Assembly (NCBI RefSeq): GCF_001514215.1
Contig: NZ_KQ948851.1
Location: 62,001-126,000, forward strand
Length of the DNA stretch: 64,000 nucleotides
Direction: 5' to 3'
DNA from: Streptomyces bungoensis
GTDB taxonomy: Bacteria > Actinomycetota > Actinomycetes > Streptomycetales > Streptomycetaceae
The notes beneath the pieces are model-generated. The model saw only the letters and a list, made by a program, of their open reading frames with translations. It was not told where the DNA came from and did not search any database. The first letter of the stretch is position 1. Each line of letters opens with the position of its first letter. Shown piece after piece: positions 44,354 to 55,282 of this stretch. The position numbers and the translations under genes are program-made.

Positions 44354-45577
44354 ATGGCATACCACGTCGACTCCGAGGCCGGGCGGCTGCGCCGGGTGAT
44401 CCTGCACCGGCCCGACCTCGAGCTCAAAAGGCTCACGCCCAGCAACAAGGACGCCCTTCTCTTCGACGACGTGCTGTGGGTGCGCCGGGCGCGCGCCGAG
44501 CACGACGGGTTCGCCGACGTCCTGCGCGACCGCGGGGTCGCGGTCCACCTCTTCGGCGACCTGCTCACCGAGACCCTGGAGATCCCCGAGGCCCGCGCCC
44601 TCGTCCTCGACCGGGTCTTCGACGAGAAGGAGTACGGCCCGCTCGCCACCGACCCGCTGCGGGCCGCCTTCGAGAAGCTGCCCGCCCGGGAGCTGTCCGA
44701 GGCCCTGGTCGGCGGGATGACCAAGCGGGAGTTCCTGCAGGGGCACGCGGAGCCGACCTCCGTCCGGTTCCACGTCATGGACCTCGACGACTTCCTGCTG
44801 CGGCCCCTGCCCAACCACCTCTTCACCCGCGACACCTCCGCCTGGATCTACGACGGGGTCGCCATCAACGCCATGCGCCTGCCCGCCCGGCAGCGCGAGA
44901 CCGTGCACTTCGAGGCGATCTACCGGCACCACCCGCTCTTCCGCGACGAGACGTTCCGCGTCTGGTCCCAGGGGCAGGCCGACCACCCCTCCACCATCGA
45001 GGGCGGCGACGTGCTGGTGATCGGCAACGGCGCCGTGCTCATAGGGATGAGCGAGCGCACCACCCCGCAGGCCGTGGAGATGCTGGCGCACAAGCTGTTC
45101 GCGGCGGGCTCCGCGCGCACCATCGTCGCGCTCGACATGCCCAAGCGGCGCGCCTTCATGCACCTCGACACGGTGATGACCATGGTCGACGGCGACACCT
45201 TCACCCAGTACGCCGGGCTCGGCATGCTGCGCTCGTACACCATCGAGCCGGGGGTCGGCGAGCGGGAACTGAAGGTCACCGACCATCCGCCGGAGCACAT
45301 GCACCGCGCGATCGCCGCCGCGCTCGGCCTCGGGGAGATCCGGGTGCTGACCCCGACGCAGGACGTGCACGCGGCCGAGCGGGAGCAGTGGGACGACGGC
45401 TGCAACGTCCTCGCGGTCGAGCCCGGTGTCGTCGTGGCCTACGAGCGCAACTCCACCACCAACACCCACCTGCGCAAGCAGGGCATCGAGGTGATCGAGA
45501 TCCCGGGCAGCGAGCTGGGCCGGGGCAGGGGCGGTCCGCGGTGCATGAGCTGCCCCGTCCAGCGGGATGCGGTGTGA
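44354..45577 (+). CDS. arcA: Arginine deiminase
   Basis: 407 residues, ATG with AGGATGGAGG. Guanidino-group modifying enzyme motifs: [19 protein letters not shown] (~16-34), [17 protein letters not shown] (~152-168), [23 protein letters not shown] (two stretches), [15 protein letters not shown] with the catalytic His, and the C-terminal [14 protein letters not shown] with the catalytic Cys. It converts arginine to citrulline and NH3. With the ornithine carbamoyltransferase and permease downstream it forms an arginine deiminase-type route. Divergent from the RsbQ-like operon across 147 bp. Confidence 0.95.
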   Translation: MAYHVDSEAGRLRRVILHRPDLELKRLTPSNKDALLFDDVLWVRRARAEHDGFADVLRDRGVAVHLFGDLLTETLEIPEARALVLDRVFDEKEYGPLATDPLRAAFEKLPARELSEALVGGMTKREFLQGHAEPTSVRFHVMDLDDFLLRPLPNHLFTRDTSAWIYDGVAINAMRLPARQRETVHFEAIYRHHPLFRDETFRVWSQGQADHPSTIEGGDVLVIGNGAVLIGMSERTTPQAVEMLAHKLFAAGSARTIVALDMPKRRAFMHLDTVMTMVDGDTFTQYAGLGMLRSYTIEPGVGERELKVTDHPPEHMHRAIAAALGLGEIRVLTPTQDVHAAEREQWDDGCNVLAVEPGVVVAYERNSTTNTHLRKQGIEVIEIPGSELGRGRGGPRCMSCPVQRDAV

Positions 45578-45597
45578 CCGAGGGGACTCGGGACGGC

Positions 45598-45627
45598 TGT
45601 ATATAAATGCCGGAGGTCGTATAGAAT
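45598..45627 (+). promoter_or_regulatory. Predicted promoter, possible ArgR-type site, upstream of OTC gene
   Basis: The 87-bp gap between arcA and the OTC gene has a rare AT-rich patch with TGTATA (45598-45603), 18-base spacer and TAGAAT (45622-45627), the latter matching TAGRRT. The overlapping stretch ATATAAAT ... TATAGAAT is weakly ARG-box-like. So the OTC gene may be transcribed apart from arcA. Confidence 0.45.
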
Positions 45628-45664
45628 TCCAGAGTCAGTCCACCCGTACCCCTGGAGCGCCCCC

Positions 45665-46672
45665 ATGGCGACAGTCCCGACCGCCCTCGCCGGCCGCCAC
45701 TTCCTCAAAGAGCTGGATTTCACCGGTGAGGAGTTCCGCGGCCTGGTCGAGCTGGCCGCGGAGCTGAAGGCCGCCAAGAAGGCCGGGACCGAGACGCAGA
45801 CCCTGCGCGGCAGGAACATCGCGCTGATCTTCGAGAAGACCTCGACGCGCACCCGCTGCGCGTTCGAGGTCGCCGCCGCCGACCAGGGCGCCCGCACCAC
45901 CTACCTCGACCCCTCCGGCTCGCAGATCGGGCACAAGGAGTCCGTGAAGGACACCGCCCGCGTCCTCGGCCGGATGTTCGACGCCATCGAGTACCGGGGC
46001 GACAGCCAGGCCAAGGTCGAGGAACTGGCCGCCCACGCCGGCGTGCCCGTCTACAACGGCCTCACCGACGACTGGCACCCCACCCAGATGCTCGCCGACG
46101 TGCTCACCATGACCGAGCACAGCGGCAAGCCGCTGAACGAGATCGCCTTCGCCTACCTGGGCGACGCCCGCTTCAACATGGGCAACTCCTACCTCGTCAC
46201 CGGCGCCCTGCTCGGCATGGACGTCCGCATCGTCGCCCCGAAGTCCTACTGGCCCGCCCAGGAGGTCGTGGACCGGGCCCAGGAGCTCGCAGGGCCGAGC
46301 GGCGCCCGGATCACCCTCACCGAGGACCTCGCCGGCGGCGTGGCGGGCGCCGACTTCGTCGCCACCGACGTCTGGGTGTCCATGGGCGAGCCGAAGGAGG
46401 TCTGGGACGACCGGATCGGCGCGCTCGCGCCGTACGCCGTGACGATGGACGTGCTGCGGGCCACCGGCAACCCGGACGTGAAGTTCCTGCACTGCCTGCC
46501 CGCCTTCCACGACCTCGGCACCAAGGTCGGGCGGGAGATCTTCGAGCGCCACGGCCTGACCTCCCTGGAGGTGACCGACGAGGTGTTCGAGTCCGCGCAC
46601 TCCGTCGTCTTCGACGAGGCCGAGAACCGCCTGCACACCATCAAGGCCGTGCTGGTCGCCACGCTGGCCTGA
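45665..46672 (+). CDS. Ornithine carbamoyltransferase
   Basis: 335 residues. Carbamoyl-phosphate motif [18 protein letters not shown] (~56-73), [18 protein letters not shown] (~137-154), and ornithine-side [16 protein letters not shown] (~275-290) with the catalytic Cys. The fold is complete. Sequence alone does not separate catabolic ArcB from anabolic ArgF, but placement behind an arginine deiminase and before a permease suggests catabolic use. No carbamate kinase gene follows, so carbamoyl phosphate disposal is not encoded here. Confidence 0.93.
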   Translation: MATVPTALAGRHFLKELDFTGEEFRGLVELAAELKAAKKAGTETQTLRGRNIALIFEKTSTRTRCAFEVAAADQGARTTYLDPSGSQIGHKESVKDTARVLGRMFDAIEYRGDSQAKVEELAAHAGVPVYNGLTDDWHPTQMLADVLTMTEHSGKPLNEIAFAYLGDARFNMGNSYLVTGALLGMDVRIVAPKSYWPAQEVVDRAQELAGPSGARITLTEDLAGGVAGADFVATDVWVSMGEPKEVWDDRIGALAPYAVTMDVLRATGNPDVKFLHCLPAFHDLGTKVGREIFERHGLTSLEVTDEVFESAHSVVFDEAENRLHTIKAVLVATLA

Positions 46673-46770
46673 CCCGAATTATCCTGAGCGGCGGCCCGGA
46701 GCCACCCCTTCCGGTCCGCCGCCGCGACCGACCCCGGCCGCCCGCACCACCAGAAACGAGCACCACCCGC

Positions 46771-48216
46771 ATGCCCGCTCCCCGCATCAAGTCCCCCGCC
46801 GCGCTCATCGCCGAATCCGGCGCCGACCGCGAAGGCCACGGTCTGCGGCGCACGATGGGCCTCTTCCAGCTCATCTGCTTCGGCGTCGGCGCCATCGTCG
46901 GCACCGGCATCTTCGTCGGCCTCTCCGACTCCGTCGCCCAGGCCGGCCCGGCCGTCGTCGTCTCCTTCGTCCTCGCCGCGATCACCTGCGTCTTCACCGC
47001 CTTCTCCTTCGCCGAGCTGGGCGGCGCGATCCCGGTCTCCGGCTCTTCGTACTCCTTCGCCTACGCCGGCCTCGGCGAGTCCACCGCCTTCCTGGTCGGC
47101 TGGTGCCTGCTGCTGGAGTACGGCGTCTCCATCTCCGCCGTCGCGGTCGGCTGGAGCCAGTACGTCAACGAGCTGCTGCACAGCCTCACCGGCCTCCAGC
47201 TCCCGCAGGCCCTGTCCGCCGGGCCCGGCGACGGCGGGATCATCAACCTCCCGGCCGTGATCGTCATCGCCATGGCCTCGGTGCTGCTGGTGCGCGGGGT
47301 GCGCGAGAGCGCCCGGGCCACGGCCGTCATGGCCGCGGTGAAGCTCGTCATCCTGCTGGCCTTCTGCGCCGTCGGCTACAGCGCCTTCAAGGACGGCAAC
47401 CTCACCCCGTTCTCCCCGGCCGGCCTCGGCGGCATCGGCGCCGGCACCACGGCCGCGTTCTTCTCCTACATCGGCTTCGACGCGATCACCACCGCCGGCG
47501 AGGAGGCGAAGAACCCCCGCCGGGACATCCCGGTCGCGATCATGGTCTGCATGGGCATCGTGACGCTGCTGTACTGCGCGGTCGCGCTCGCCGCGATCGG
47601 CGCCATCGGCGGCCGGCAGGTCGCCGGCCGTCCCGCCGCGCTGTCGTACGTCGTCAACGAGGTCACCGGCTCCGCCGTCGGCGGCGGTGTCATCGCCTTC
47701 GGCGCGGTCATCGCCATCGCCTCGGTCGTCCTCGCCGTGATGTACGGCCAGACCCGCATCCTGATGTCGATGTCCCGGGACGGACTGATCCCGCGCGTCT
47801 TCGAGAAGGTCTCGCCGCGCACCTCCACCCCGGTGGCCGGCACGCTGATCGTCGCCGTCGTCTTCGCCGTCCCGGCGGCCTTCGCCTCCCTCGACGCGGT
47901 GATGAACCTGTGCACCGTCGGCACGCTCGCGATCATGGCCGTCGTGAACATCGCGGTGATCGCCCTGCGCCGCCGCGAACCGGGCCTGAACCGCAGCTTC
48001 CGGGCGCCGCTGTACCCCGTCGGGCCGCTGCTCGGGGTCGGCTTCTGCCTGTACCTGATGTACGAGACCGGCTGGCGGACCTGGATCCAGTTCGCCGTGT
48101 TCCTCGCGGTCGGCCTGCTGGTCTACGCCGCCTACGGCCGCCGGCACTCCACGCTGGGCCGGACGGCCCCCGGGGTCACAGCGGACGCCGCTGACCCGGA
48201 ATTGCAGGCAGTTTGA
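46771..48216 (+). CDS. APC family cationic amino acid permease
   Basis: 481 residues with about 12 membrane helices. LICFGVGAIVGTGIFVGLSD (~35-54) is the substrate-binding helix-1 signature; FSFAELGGAIPVSGSSYSFAY (two stretches), AFFSYIGFDAITTAGEEAKNP (~230-250) and the late RSFRAPLYPVGPLLGVGFCLY are typical of CAT/YfnA-type permeases. Given the arcA and OTC genes immediately upstream, arginine or arginine/ornithine transport is likely. Its last 41 bp overlap tail-to-tail with the anti-sigma gene on the other strand. Confidence 0.9.
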   Translation: MPAPRIKSPAALIAESGADREGHGLRRTMGLFQLICFGVGAIVGTGIFVGLSDSVAQAGPAVVVSFVLAAITCVFTAFSFAELGGAIPVSGSSYSFAYAGLGESTAFLVGWCLLLEYGVSISAVAVGWSQYVNELLHSLTGLQLPQALSAGPGDGGIINLPAVIVIAMASVLLVRGVRESARATAVMAAVKLVILLAFCAVGYSAFKDGNLTPFSPAGLGGIGAGTTAAFFSYIGFDAITTAGEEAKNPRRDIPVAIMVCMGIVTLLYCAVALAAIGAIGGRQVAGRPAALSYVVNEVTGSAVGGGVIAFGAVIAIASVVLAVMYGQTRILMSMSRDGLIPRVFEKVSPRTSTPVAGTLIVAVVFAVPAAFASLDAVMNLCTVGTLAIMAVVNIAVIALRRREPGLNRSFRAPLYPVGPLLGVGFCLYLMYETGWRTWIQFAVFLAVGLLVYAAYGRRHSTLGRTAPGVTADAADPELQAV

Positions 48217-48679
48217 ACCACACCGCCTTGCCCGTCGGGGTCGGGCGGTGACCGCAGGACGAGCTGAGGGCGCGGATCAGCAGCAGCCCGCGCCCGCCCT
48301 CCTGCCAGACGTCGGGCTCCTCGATCACCGGACGGGTCAGATGGCCGGGCGGCGCCGGGTCCGCGTCGTGCACCTCGACCTGGCAGCCGGTCGGCTTCAG
48401 CTCCACCACCAGCTCTATCGGGCCGCGCCCGGCGGTGTGCTCCACCGCGTTGGCCACCAGCTCCGCCGTCAGCAGCTCGGCCGTGTCGCAGTCGGCCGGG
48501 TGCTCCACCTCGGCCAGAGCCGTCCGGACCAGGGCGCGCGCCACGGGCACCGCCGCGGTGGTGTGCGGCAGCGCGATGCGCCAGGAGGCAGCGCAAAGGG
48601 GCGTCACGAAGTGACCCGATGAGGGGTGGTGGTCGGGCGACGGGCGGGCGGGGCGTTCGTGCAAGGCGAGTCCGTTCAT
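48176..48679 (-). CDS. RsbW-like ATP-binding anti-sigma kinase
   Basis: 167 residues from ATG at 48679. HATPase_c_2 domain: VPVARALVRTALAEVEHP (~43-60), the N-box TAELLTAELVANAVEHTAG (~67-85), VEVHDADPAPP and the G-box EGGRGLLLIRALSSSCG (~128-144). The family binds and inhibits sigma factors or phosphorylates STAS antagonists. The N-terminal ~30 residues are an unusual Pro/His extension (ARPSPDHHPSSGHF), encoded by a sequence repeated in the flavoenzyme gene at 50385. The 3' end overlaps the convergent permease gene by 41 bp. Confidence 0.88.
   Translation of the reverse strand: MNGLALHERPARPSPDHHPSSGHFVTPLCAASWRIALPHTTAAVPVARALVRTALAEVEHPADCDTAELLTAELVANAVEHTAGRGPIELVVELKPTGCQVEVHDADPAPPGHLTRPVIEEPDVWQEGGRGLLLIRALSSSCGHRPTPTGKAVWFKLPAIPGQRRPL
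48620..48649 (-). repeat. Copy A of a 30-bp inverted repeat pair
   Basis: On the minus strand it reads GCCCGCCCGTCGCCCG followed by ACCACCACCCCTCA. It matches copy B (50385-50414, + strand) at 28 of 30 positions, mismatches at positions 5 and 12. It encodes the SPDHHPS part of the anti-sigma protein. A third copy was not found by eye. Confidence 0.7.
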
Positions 48680-48898
48680 GGAGCAGGTTGTCCTGCTTTC
48701 GACTGTAGGAATGGTACGGGCCCGGCCACGGAAGCCGTCGTCGGGCACCGCACGGGGCCGGCCTCCGGCCCCGCCACCGGGCGGCCTACCCGGGCGAACG
48801 CCCCGCCTCCCGCACCGGTGCCCCTTGTTACGGCGCCGTGGCCGATCGGTGACGCAACGGACGGGACCGGGCCGGACCGGGAACATGCTGTCGCGCCA

Positions 48899-48930
48899 TC
48901 GTGACGACGGTCACGAACAGGTGATAGCTT
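48899..48930 (+). promoter_or_regulatory. Promoter and palindromic operator of the aromatic-CoA operon
   Basis: Palindrome TCGTGAC-GACG-GTCACGA (48899-48916) overlaps a -35-like GTGACG (48901-48906); an 18-base spacer leads to TAGCTT (48925-48930). A related site, GTGAC-N4-GTCA, occurs at 55202 before the ligase and dehydrogenase genes. It is a candidate site for the PaaX-type regulator at 52701. The rest of the 297-bp gap (48680-48898) shows nothing I can name. Confidence 0.6.
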
Positions 48931-48976
48931 CGGGGGAGAGCAACGTGAGGCACGCCCCCCTAGGAGGCCGCACGTC

Positions 48977-49804
48977 ATGAGTCCCTTCACCGGCTCCGCC
49001 GCCCCCACCCCGCACTGGGAGCACCTGCGGGTCCAGCGCGCCGACGGGGTCGCCACCGTCACCCTCGCCCGCCCCGACCGGCTCAACGCCCTCACCTTCG
49101 GCGCCTACGCCGACCTGCGGGACCTGCTCGCCGAGCTGTCCCGGGAACGCTCGGTCCGCGCCCTGGTGCTGGCCGGCGAGGGCCGCGGCTTCTGCTCCGG
49201 CGGCGACGTCGACGAGATCATCGGCGAGACCCTGTCCATGGACACCGCCCGGCTGCTCGACTTCAACCGGATGACCGGCCAGGTGGTGCGGGCGATCAGG
49301 GAATGCCCGTTCCCGGTGGTCGCGGCCGTCCACGGCGTGGCGGCGGGCGCGGGCGCGGTCCTCGCCCTGGCCGCCGACTTCCGCGTCGCCGACCCCTCGG
49401 CCCGCTTCGCCTTCCTCTTCACCCGGGTCGGCCTGTCCGGCGGCGACATGGGCGCGGCCTACCTCCTGCCGCGCGTCGTCGGCCTCGGCCACGCCACCCG
49501 CCTGCTGATGCTGGGCGAACCGGTCCGGGCCGCCGAGGCCGAGCGCATCGGCCTGATCAGCGAACTGGCGCCCGAGGGCCATGCCGACGAGGCGGCCGCC
49601 GCCCTGGCCCGCCGGCTGGCCGACGGCCCCGCCCTGGCCTACGCCCAGACCAAGGCCCTCCTCACCGCCGAGCTGGACATGCCGCTGGCGGCGGCCGTCG
49701 AACTCGACGCCTCCACCCAGGCGCTGCTGATGAACGGCGAGGACTACGCCGAGTTCCACGCGGCGTTCACCGAGAAGCGCCCGCCGAAGTGGCGCGGGAG
49801 GTGA
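48977..49804 (+). CDS. Enoyl-CoA hydratase/isomerase family protein
   Basis: 275 residues, ATG with TAGGAGG. Crotonase fold: VTLARPDRLNALTFGAYADL (~29-48), oxyanion motif LAGEGRGFCSGGDVDEI (~64-80), VVAAVHGVAAGAGAVLALAADFRVA (two stretches, ~114-138), and FTRVGLSGGDMGAAYLLPRVVG (~151-172), where acidic/neutral residues at the catalytic position fit a hydratase or ring hydrolase. It is one base before the flavoenzyme gene, so they form an operon and it likely acts on the product of that enzyme during beta-oxidation-like steps. Confidence 0.9.
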   Translation: MSPFTGSAAPTPHWEHLRVQRADGVATVTLARPDRLNALTFGAYADLRDLLAELSRERSVRALVLAGEGRGFCSGGDVDEIIGETLSMDTARLLDFNRMTGQVVRAIRECPFPVVAAVHGVAAGAGAVLALAADFRVADPSARFAFLFTRVGLSGGDMGAAYLLPRVVGLGHATRLLMLGEPVRAAEAERIGLISELAPEGHADEAAAALARRLADGPALAYAQTKALLTAELDMPLAAAVELDASTQALLMNGEDYAEFHAAFTEKRPPKWRGR

Positions 49805-49805
49805 C

Positions 49806-52127
<2,322 letters not shown>

Positions 52128-52183
52128 CCGCCGGCCGGTTCCGTCTGGTGTACTCGGTCGCAGCGCAGGCGGACGGAGAACTC

Positions 52184-52687
52184 ATGGGCGTGCTGTACGA
52201 CTACTTCCACGCGGCCGACCGGGCCACGGCGGTCGACCGGGCGATCGGACCCGGTGGCGGCGGGCCGGCGGCGCGGTCCCTGGACGAGGCCGGCGCGGAC
52301 TGGTTCGACGCCAAGGGCATGGACCCGAACGTCGTGCTCGGCAAGCTCGTCGGCTTCGCCCAGGGCATCCCGTTCGGCAGCGTCGCCGAGCCCGAGATGG
52401 TCTGGCCCGACCCGGTCGCCTGGCCCTACGGCCGGCAGGCGCCGCCGGGGGTCGCCTCCCCCTGGGACACGGGGCTGGTGCTGCAGGAACTGCCCGACGG
52501 CTGGCGGGACACCCTCGCGGCGGTCGACGAGGAGGCGGAGCCCATGCTCGCGCTGCAGTGGTACGACATCGAGGAGGTCCGGTTCGCCGACTTCCTCGAC
52601 GCGCAGGCCGCCGTCCGCCTGTTCGTCGGCCTGGCCCGCCGCGCCGGGGCCGCCGGGGCGAGCCTGTACTGCCGCTGCACCGTGTGA
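52184..52687 (+). CDS. Uncharacterised protein (MGVLYDYF family)
   Basis: 167 residues, ATG preceded by GGACGGAG. The start MGVLYDYFHAADRATAVDRA, a middle VVLGKLVGFAQGIPF and a final ADFLDAQAAVRLFVGLARRA, then LYCRC, are typical of small soluble proteins found throughout Streptomyces (DUF1877-like in layout). No signal peptide, membrane helix or catalytic motif. It lies 56 bp after the flavoenzyme stop and convergent with the PaaX gene, so it may be a passive passenger of the operon. Confidence 0.72.
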   Translation: MGVLYDYFHAADRATAVDRAIGPGGGGPAARSLDEAGADWFDAKGMDPNVVLGKLVGFAQGIPFGSVAEPEMVWPDPVAWPYGRQAPPGVASPWDTGLVLQELPDGWRDTLAAVDEEAEPMLALQWYDIEEVRFADFLDAQAAVRLFVGLARRAGAAGASLYCRCTV

Positions 52688-52700
52688 ACGCCCCCTGTCG

Positions 52701-53519
52701 TCAGGCCGCCGCGCCCACGAACTCGGCCCCGGCGTCCCGCAGCCGCTCGTGCAGGCCCCGGAACACCTCCGCCGAGCGGGCGCCGGGCCAGCCGGCGGGA
52801 AGCAGGCGGGCCGGCAGGCCGGGGTCGGTGTACGGCAGGTGGCGCCAGGAGTCCAGGGCGAGGAGGTAGTCCCGGTAGGCCTCCTCGGGCGGGGTGTCCG
52901 CGCGGTGCTCCCAGGCGCCGAGGACGGGGGCGTGGGCGTCCAGGAAGCGTTCGTGCTCCTTGGCGATCGCGGCCAGGTCCCACCAGCGGGAGACGGCCTC
53001 GGCCGTGGGGGCGAAGCCGAGGTGCTCGCCGCGGAAGAGGTCGACGTACGGGTCGAGGGCGAGGCGGCGCAGGGTGTGCCGCGTCTCCTCGTACAGCCGG
53101 GCCGGGGCGATCCACACCCCGGGCGCCGCCGTGCCGAAGCCCAGGCCGGCCAGCCGGGAGCGCAGCAGGTGCCGCTTCTGCCGCTCCGACTCGGGCACGG
53201 AGAACACCGCCAGGACCCAGCCCTCGTCCTCGGGGGGCGTCGTGGCGTAGACGCGGCGGTCGCCGTCGTCCAGCAACTGGACCGCCTCGGGGGAGAGCGC
53301 GTAGCCGGCCGCGCCGGACCCGGTGCGGGCGGGCAGCAGCAGGCCGCGGCGTTTGAGCCGGGACACCGAGGAGCGTACGGACGGCGCGTCCACGCCGACC
53401 GCGGCCAGGAGCCGGATCAGCTCGGCGACGGGCACCGGGCCGGGCACGAAGCGGCCGTACGCGCCGTAGAGCGTGACGATGAGGGACCTGGGGGCGTGCT
53501 GCTCGGACACGTTGATCAT
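52701..53519 (-). CDS. PaaX family transcriptional regulator
   Basis: 272 residues. N-terminal winged helix RSLIVTLYGAYGRFVPGPVPVAELI (two stretches, ~11-35), then VRSSVSRLKRRGLLLPAR (~47-64), the PaaX recognition helix. The central domain has WVLAVFSVPESERQKRHLLRSRL (~101-123) and the C-terminal PaaX_C domain WRHLPYTDPGLPARLLPAGWPG (~226-247). PaaX repressors sense aryl-CoA thioesters (phenylacetyl-CoA in E. coli). It is cotranscribed 15 bp downstream of an aryl-CoA ligase, so feedback by the CoA ester of this pathway is likely. Confidence 0.92.
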   Translation of the reverse strand: MINVSEQHAPRSLIVTLYGAYGRFVPGPVPVAELIRLLAAVGVDAPSVRSSVSRLKRRGLLLPARTGSGAAGYALSPEAVQLLDDGDRRVYATTPPEDEGWVLAVFSVPESERQKRHLLRSRLAGLGFGTAAPGVWIAPARLYEETRHTLRRLALDPYVDLFRGEHLGFAPTAEAVSRWWDLAAIAKEHERFLDAHAPVLGAWEHRADTPPEEAYRDYLLALDSWRHLPYTDPGLPARLLPAGWPGARSAEVFRGLHERLRDAGAEFVGAAA

Positions 53520-53534
53520 TTTAGGTCGTCGGCA

Positions 53535-55124
53535 TCACTGCCGGTCACCCGCGGTGCGCAGCCGGAACCGCTGCAGCTTGCCGGTGGCCGTGCGGGGGAG
53601 CGCGTCGAGGAAGACGAACGCGCGGGGGCACTTGTACGGGGCCAGTTCGGCGGTCAGGAAGGCGCGCAGCGCGTCCGGGTCGCGGGCGGCCCCCTCCCTG
53701 AGGACCGTGTACGCCACCACCACCTGTCCGCGCGCCTCGTCCGGGCGGCCGACGACCGCCGTCTCCACCACGTCGGGGTGGCGCAGCAGCGCGTCCTCGA
53801 CCTCCGGTCCGGCGATGTTGTACCCGGCGGAGATGATCATGTCGTCGGCGCGGGCGACGTAGCGGAAGTAGCCGTCGACGTCGCGGACGTAGGTGTCGCC
53901 GGTGATGTTCCAGCCGCCCCGCACGTACTCCCGCTGCCGCGGGTCGGCGAGGTAGCGGCAGCCGACCGGGCCGCGCACCGCGAGCAGGCCCGGCTCGCCG
54001 TCGGGCACCGGCTCGCCGTGCGCGTCCTGGACGCGCGCCTGCCAGCCCGGCACCGGGACGCCCGTGGTGCCGGGCCTGATGTGCTCGTCGGCGGCGGAGA
54101 CGAAGATGTGCAGCAGTTCGGTGGCGCCGATGCCGTTGATGACGCGCAGCCCGGTGCGCTCGTGCCAGGCCCGCCAGGTGGCCGCGGGCAGGTTCTCGCC
54201 GGCCGACACGCACCGTCTGAGGGACGACAGGTCGTGGCCGTCGAGCGTGTCGAGCATCGCCCGGTAGGCGGTCGGCGCGGTGAACAGCACGGAGACCCGG
54301 TGCGCGGCGATCGCGGGCAGCAGCTGCCGGGGGCCGGACTGCTCCAGGAGCAGGGCGCTCGCGCCGGCCCGCAGCGGGAAGATCACCAGGCCGCCGAGCC
54401 CGAAGGTGAAGCCGAGCGGGGGACTGCCGGCGAACACGTCGTCGGCGTGCGGGCGCAGCACGTGGCGGGAGAAGGTGTCGGCGACGGCGAGCACGTCCCG
54501 GTGGAAGTGCATGCAGCCCTTGGGGCGGCCCGTGGTGCCGGAGGTGAAGGCGATGAGGGCGACGTCGTCGTCGGCGGTGGCGACCGCGGGGTAGGGGGCG
54601 TCCGGGGCCGGGCGGCGCAGCAGGTCGTCGGGCGCGTCGCCGCCGTAGGTGGTGAGGGAGAGGCCCGGTATCTCGGCCTTCGCCAGGTCGTCGACCGCCC
54701 GTATGTCGCACAGGGCGTGCCGGACCCGGGCGATCCCGCACAGGGTGGCCAGCTCGTGCGGGCGCTGCTGGGCCAGCACGGTCACCGCGACCGCGCCCGC
54801 CTTCAGCACGGCCAGCCAGCAGGCGGCCAGCCACGGGGTGGTGGGGCCGCGCAGCAGAACGCGGTTGCCGGGGACGACGCCCAGGTCACCGGTGAGGACG
54901 TGCGCGATGCGGTCGACGCGGGCCCGCAGCTCGCCGTAGGTCCAGGTGCCGTCCGGGGTGTGGAAGGCCGGGCGGCCGGGGTCGGCGTGGCCGAGGAGCT
55001 CGGCGGCGCAGTTCAGCCGTTCGGGGTAGCGCAGCTCCGGCAGGTCGAAGCGCAGTTCGGGCCATGTGTCCGGCGGCGGGAGGTGGTCGCGCGCGAAGGT
55101 GTCGACATGGGCGGAGACGTGCAT
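53535..55124 (-). CDS. Benzoate/2-aminobenzoate-type CoA ligase (AMP-forming)
   Basis: 529 residues. ANL superfamily: P-loop LIAFTSGTTGRPKGCMHFHR (~188-207), GIGATELLHIF (A5-like), RGGWNITGDTYVRDVDGYFRY (~391-411), ARADDMIISAGYNIAGPEVE and the catalytic lysine in RTATGKLQRF near the end. RYPERLNCAAELL and PPLGFTFGLGGLVIFPLRAG resemble benzoate/2-aminobenzoate-CoA ligases rather than acetyl- or long-chain ligases. It would activate the aromatic acid used by the flavoenzyme at 49806. Divergent from the acyl-CoA dehydrogenase operon. Confidence 0.88.
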   Translation of the reverse strand: MHVSAHVDTFARDHLPPPDTWPELRFDLPELRYPERLNCAAELLGHADPGRPAFHTPDGTWTYGELRARVDRIAHVLTGDLGVVPGNRVLLRGPTTPWLAACWLAVLKAGAVAVTVLAQQRPHELATLCGIARVRHALCDIRAVDDLAKAEIPGLSLTTYGGDAPDDLLRRPAPDAPYPAVATADDDVALIAFTSGTTGRPKGCMHFHRDVLAVADTFSRHVLRPHADDVFAGSPPLGFTFGLGGLVIFPLRAGASALLLEQSGPRQLLPAIAAHRVSVLFTAPTAYRAMLDTLDGHDLSSLRRCVSAGENLPAATWRAWHERTGLRVINGIGATELLHIFVSAADEHIRPGTTGVPVPGWQARVQDAHGEPVPDGEPGLLAVRGPVGCRYLADPRQREYVRGGWNITGDTYVRDVDGYFRYVARADDMIISAGYNIAGPEVEDALLRHPDVVETAVVGRPDEARGQVVVAYTVLREGAARDPDALRAFLTAELAPYKCPRAFVFLDALPRTATGKLQRFRLRTAGDRQ

Positions 55125-55201
55125 GGCGGTTCGCCCCCAATGCCGTGACAGGCGTCGAGACGGGCGTCCTGGTGCGCTCGTGGATCGAGCGTATCGTGTT
55201 G

Positions 55202-55215
55202 GTGACGGCAGTCAA
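55202..55215. promoter_or_regulatory. Candidate PaaX-type operator between ligase and dehydrogenase genes
   Basis: GTGAC-GGCA-GTCAA in the 158-bp divergent gap (55125-55282), extended weakly to GTTGGTGAC ... GTCAACTGT. Its GTGAC-N4-GTCA core and 4-base spacer equal those of the palindrome at 48899-48916. Confidence 0.5.
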
Positions 55216-55282
55216 CTGTCCGCGATAACCTCCGGAGTGACGGGGAGGGCCGACGGGAGCCGCCCCGGAGGGAGGACCGGCA

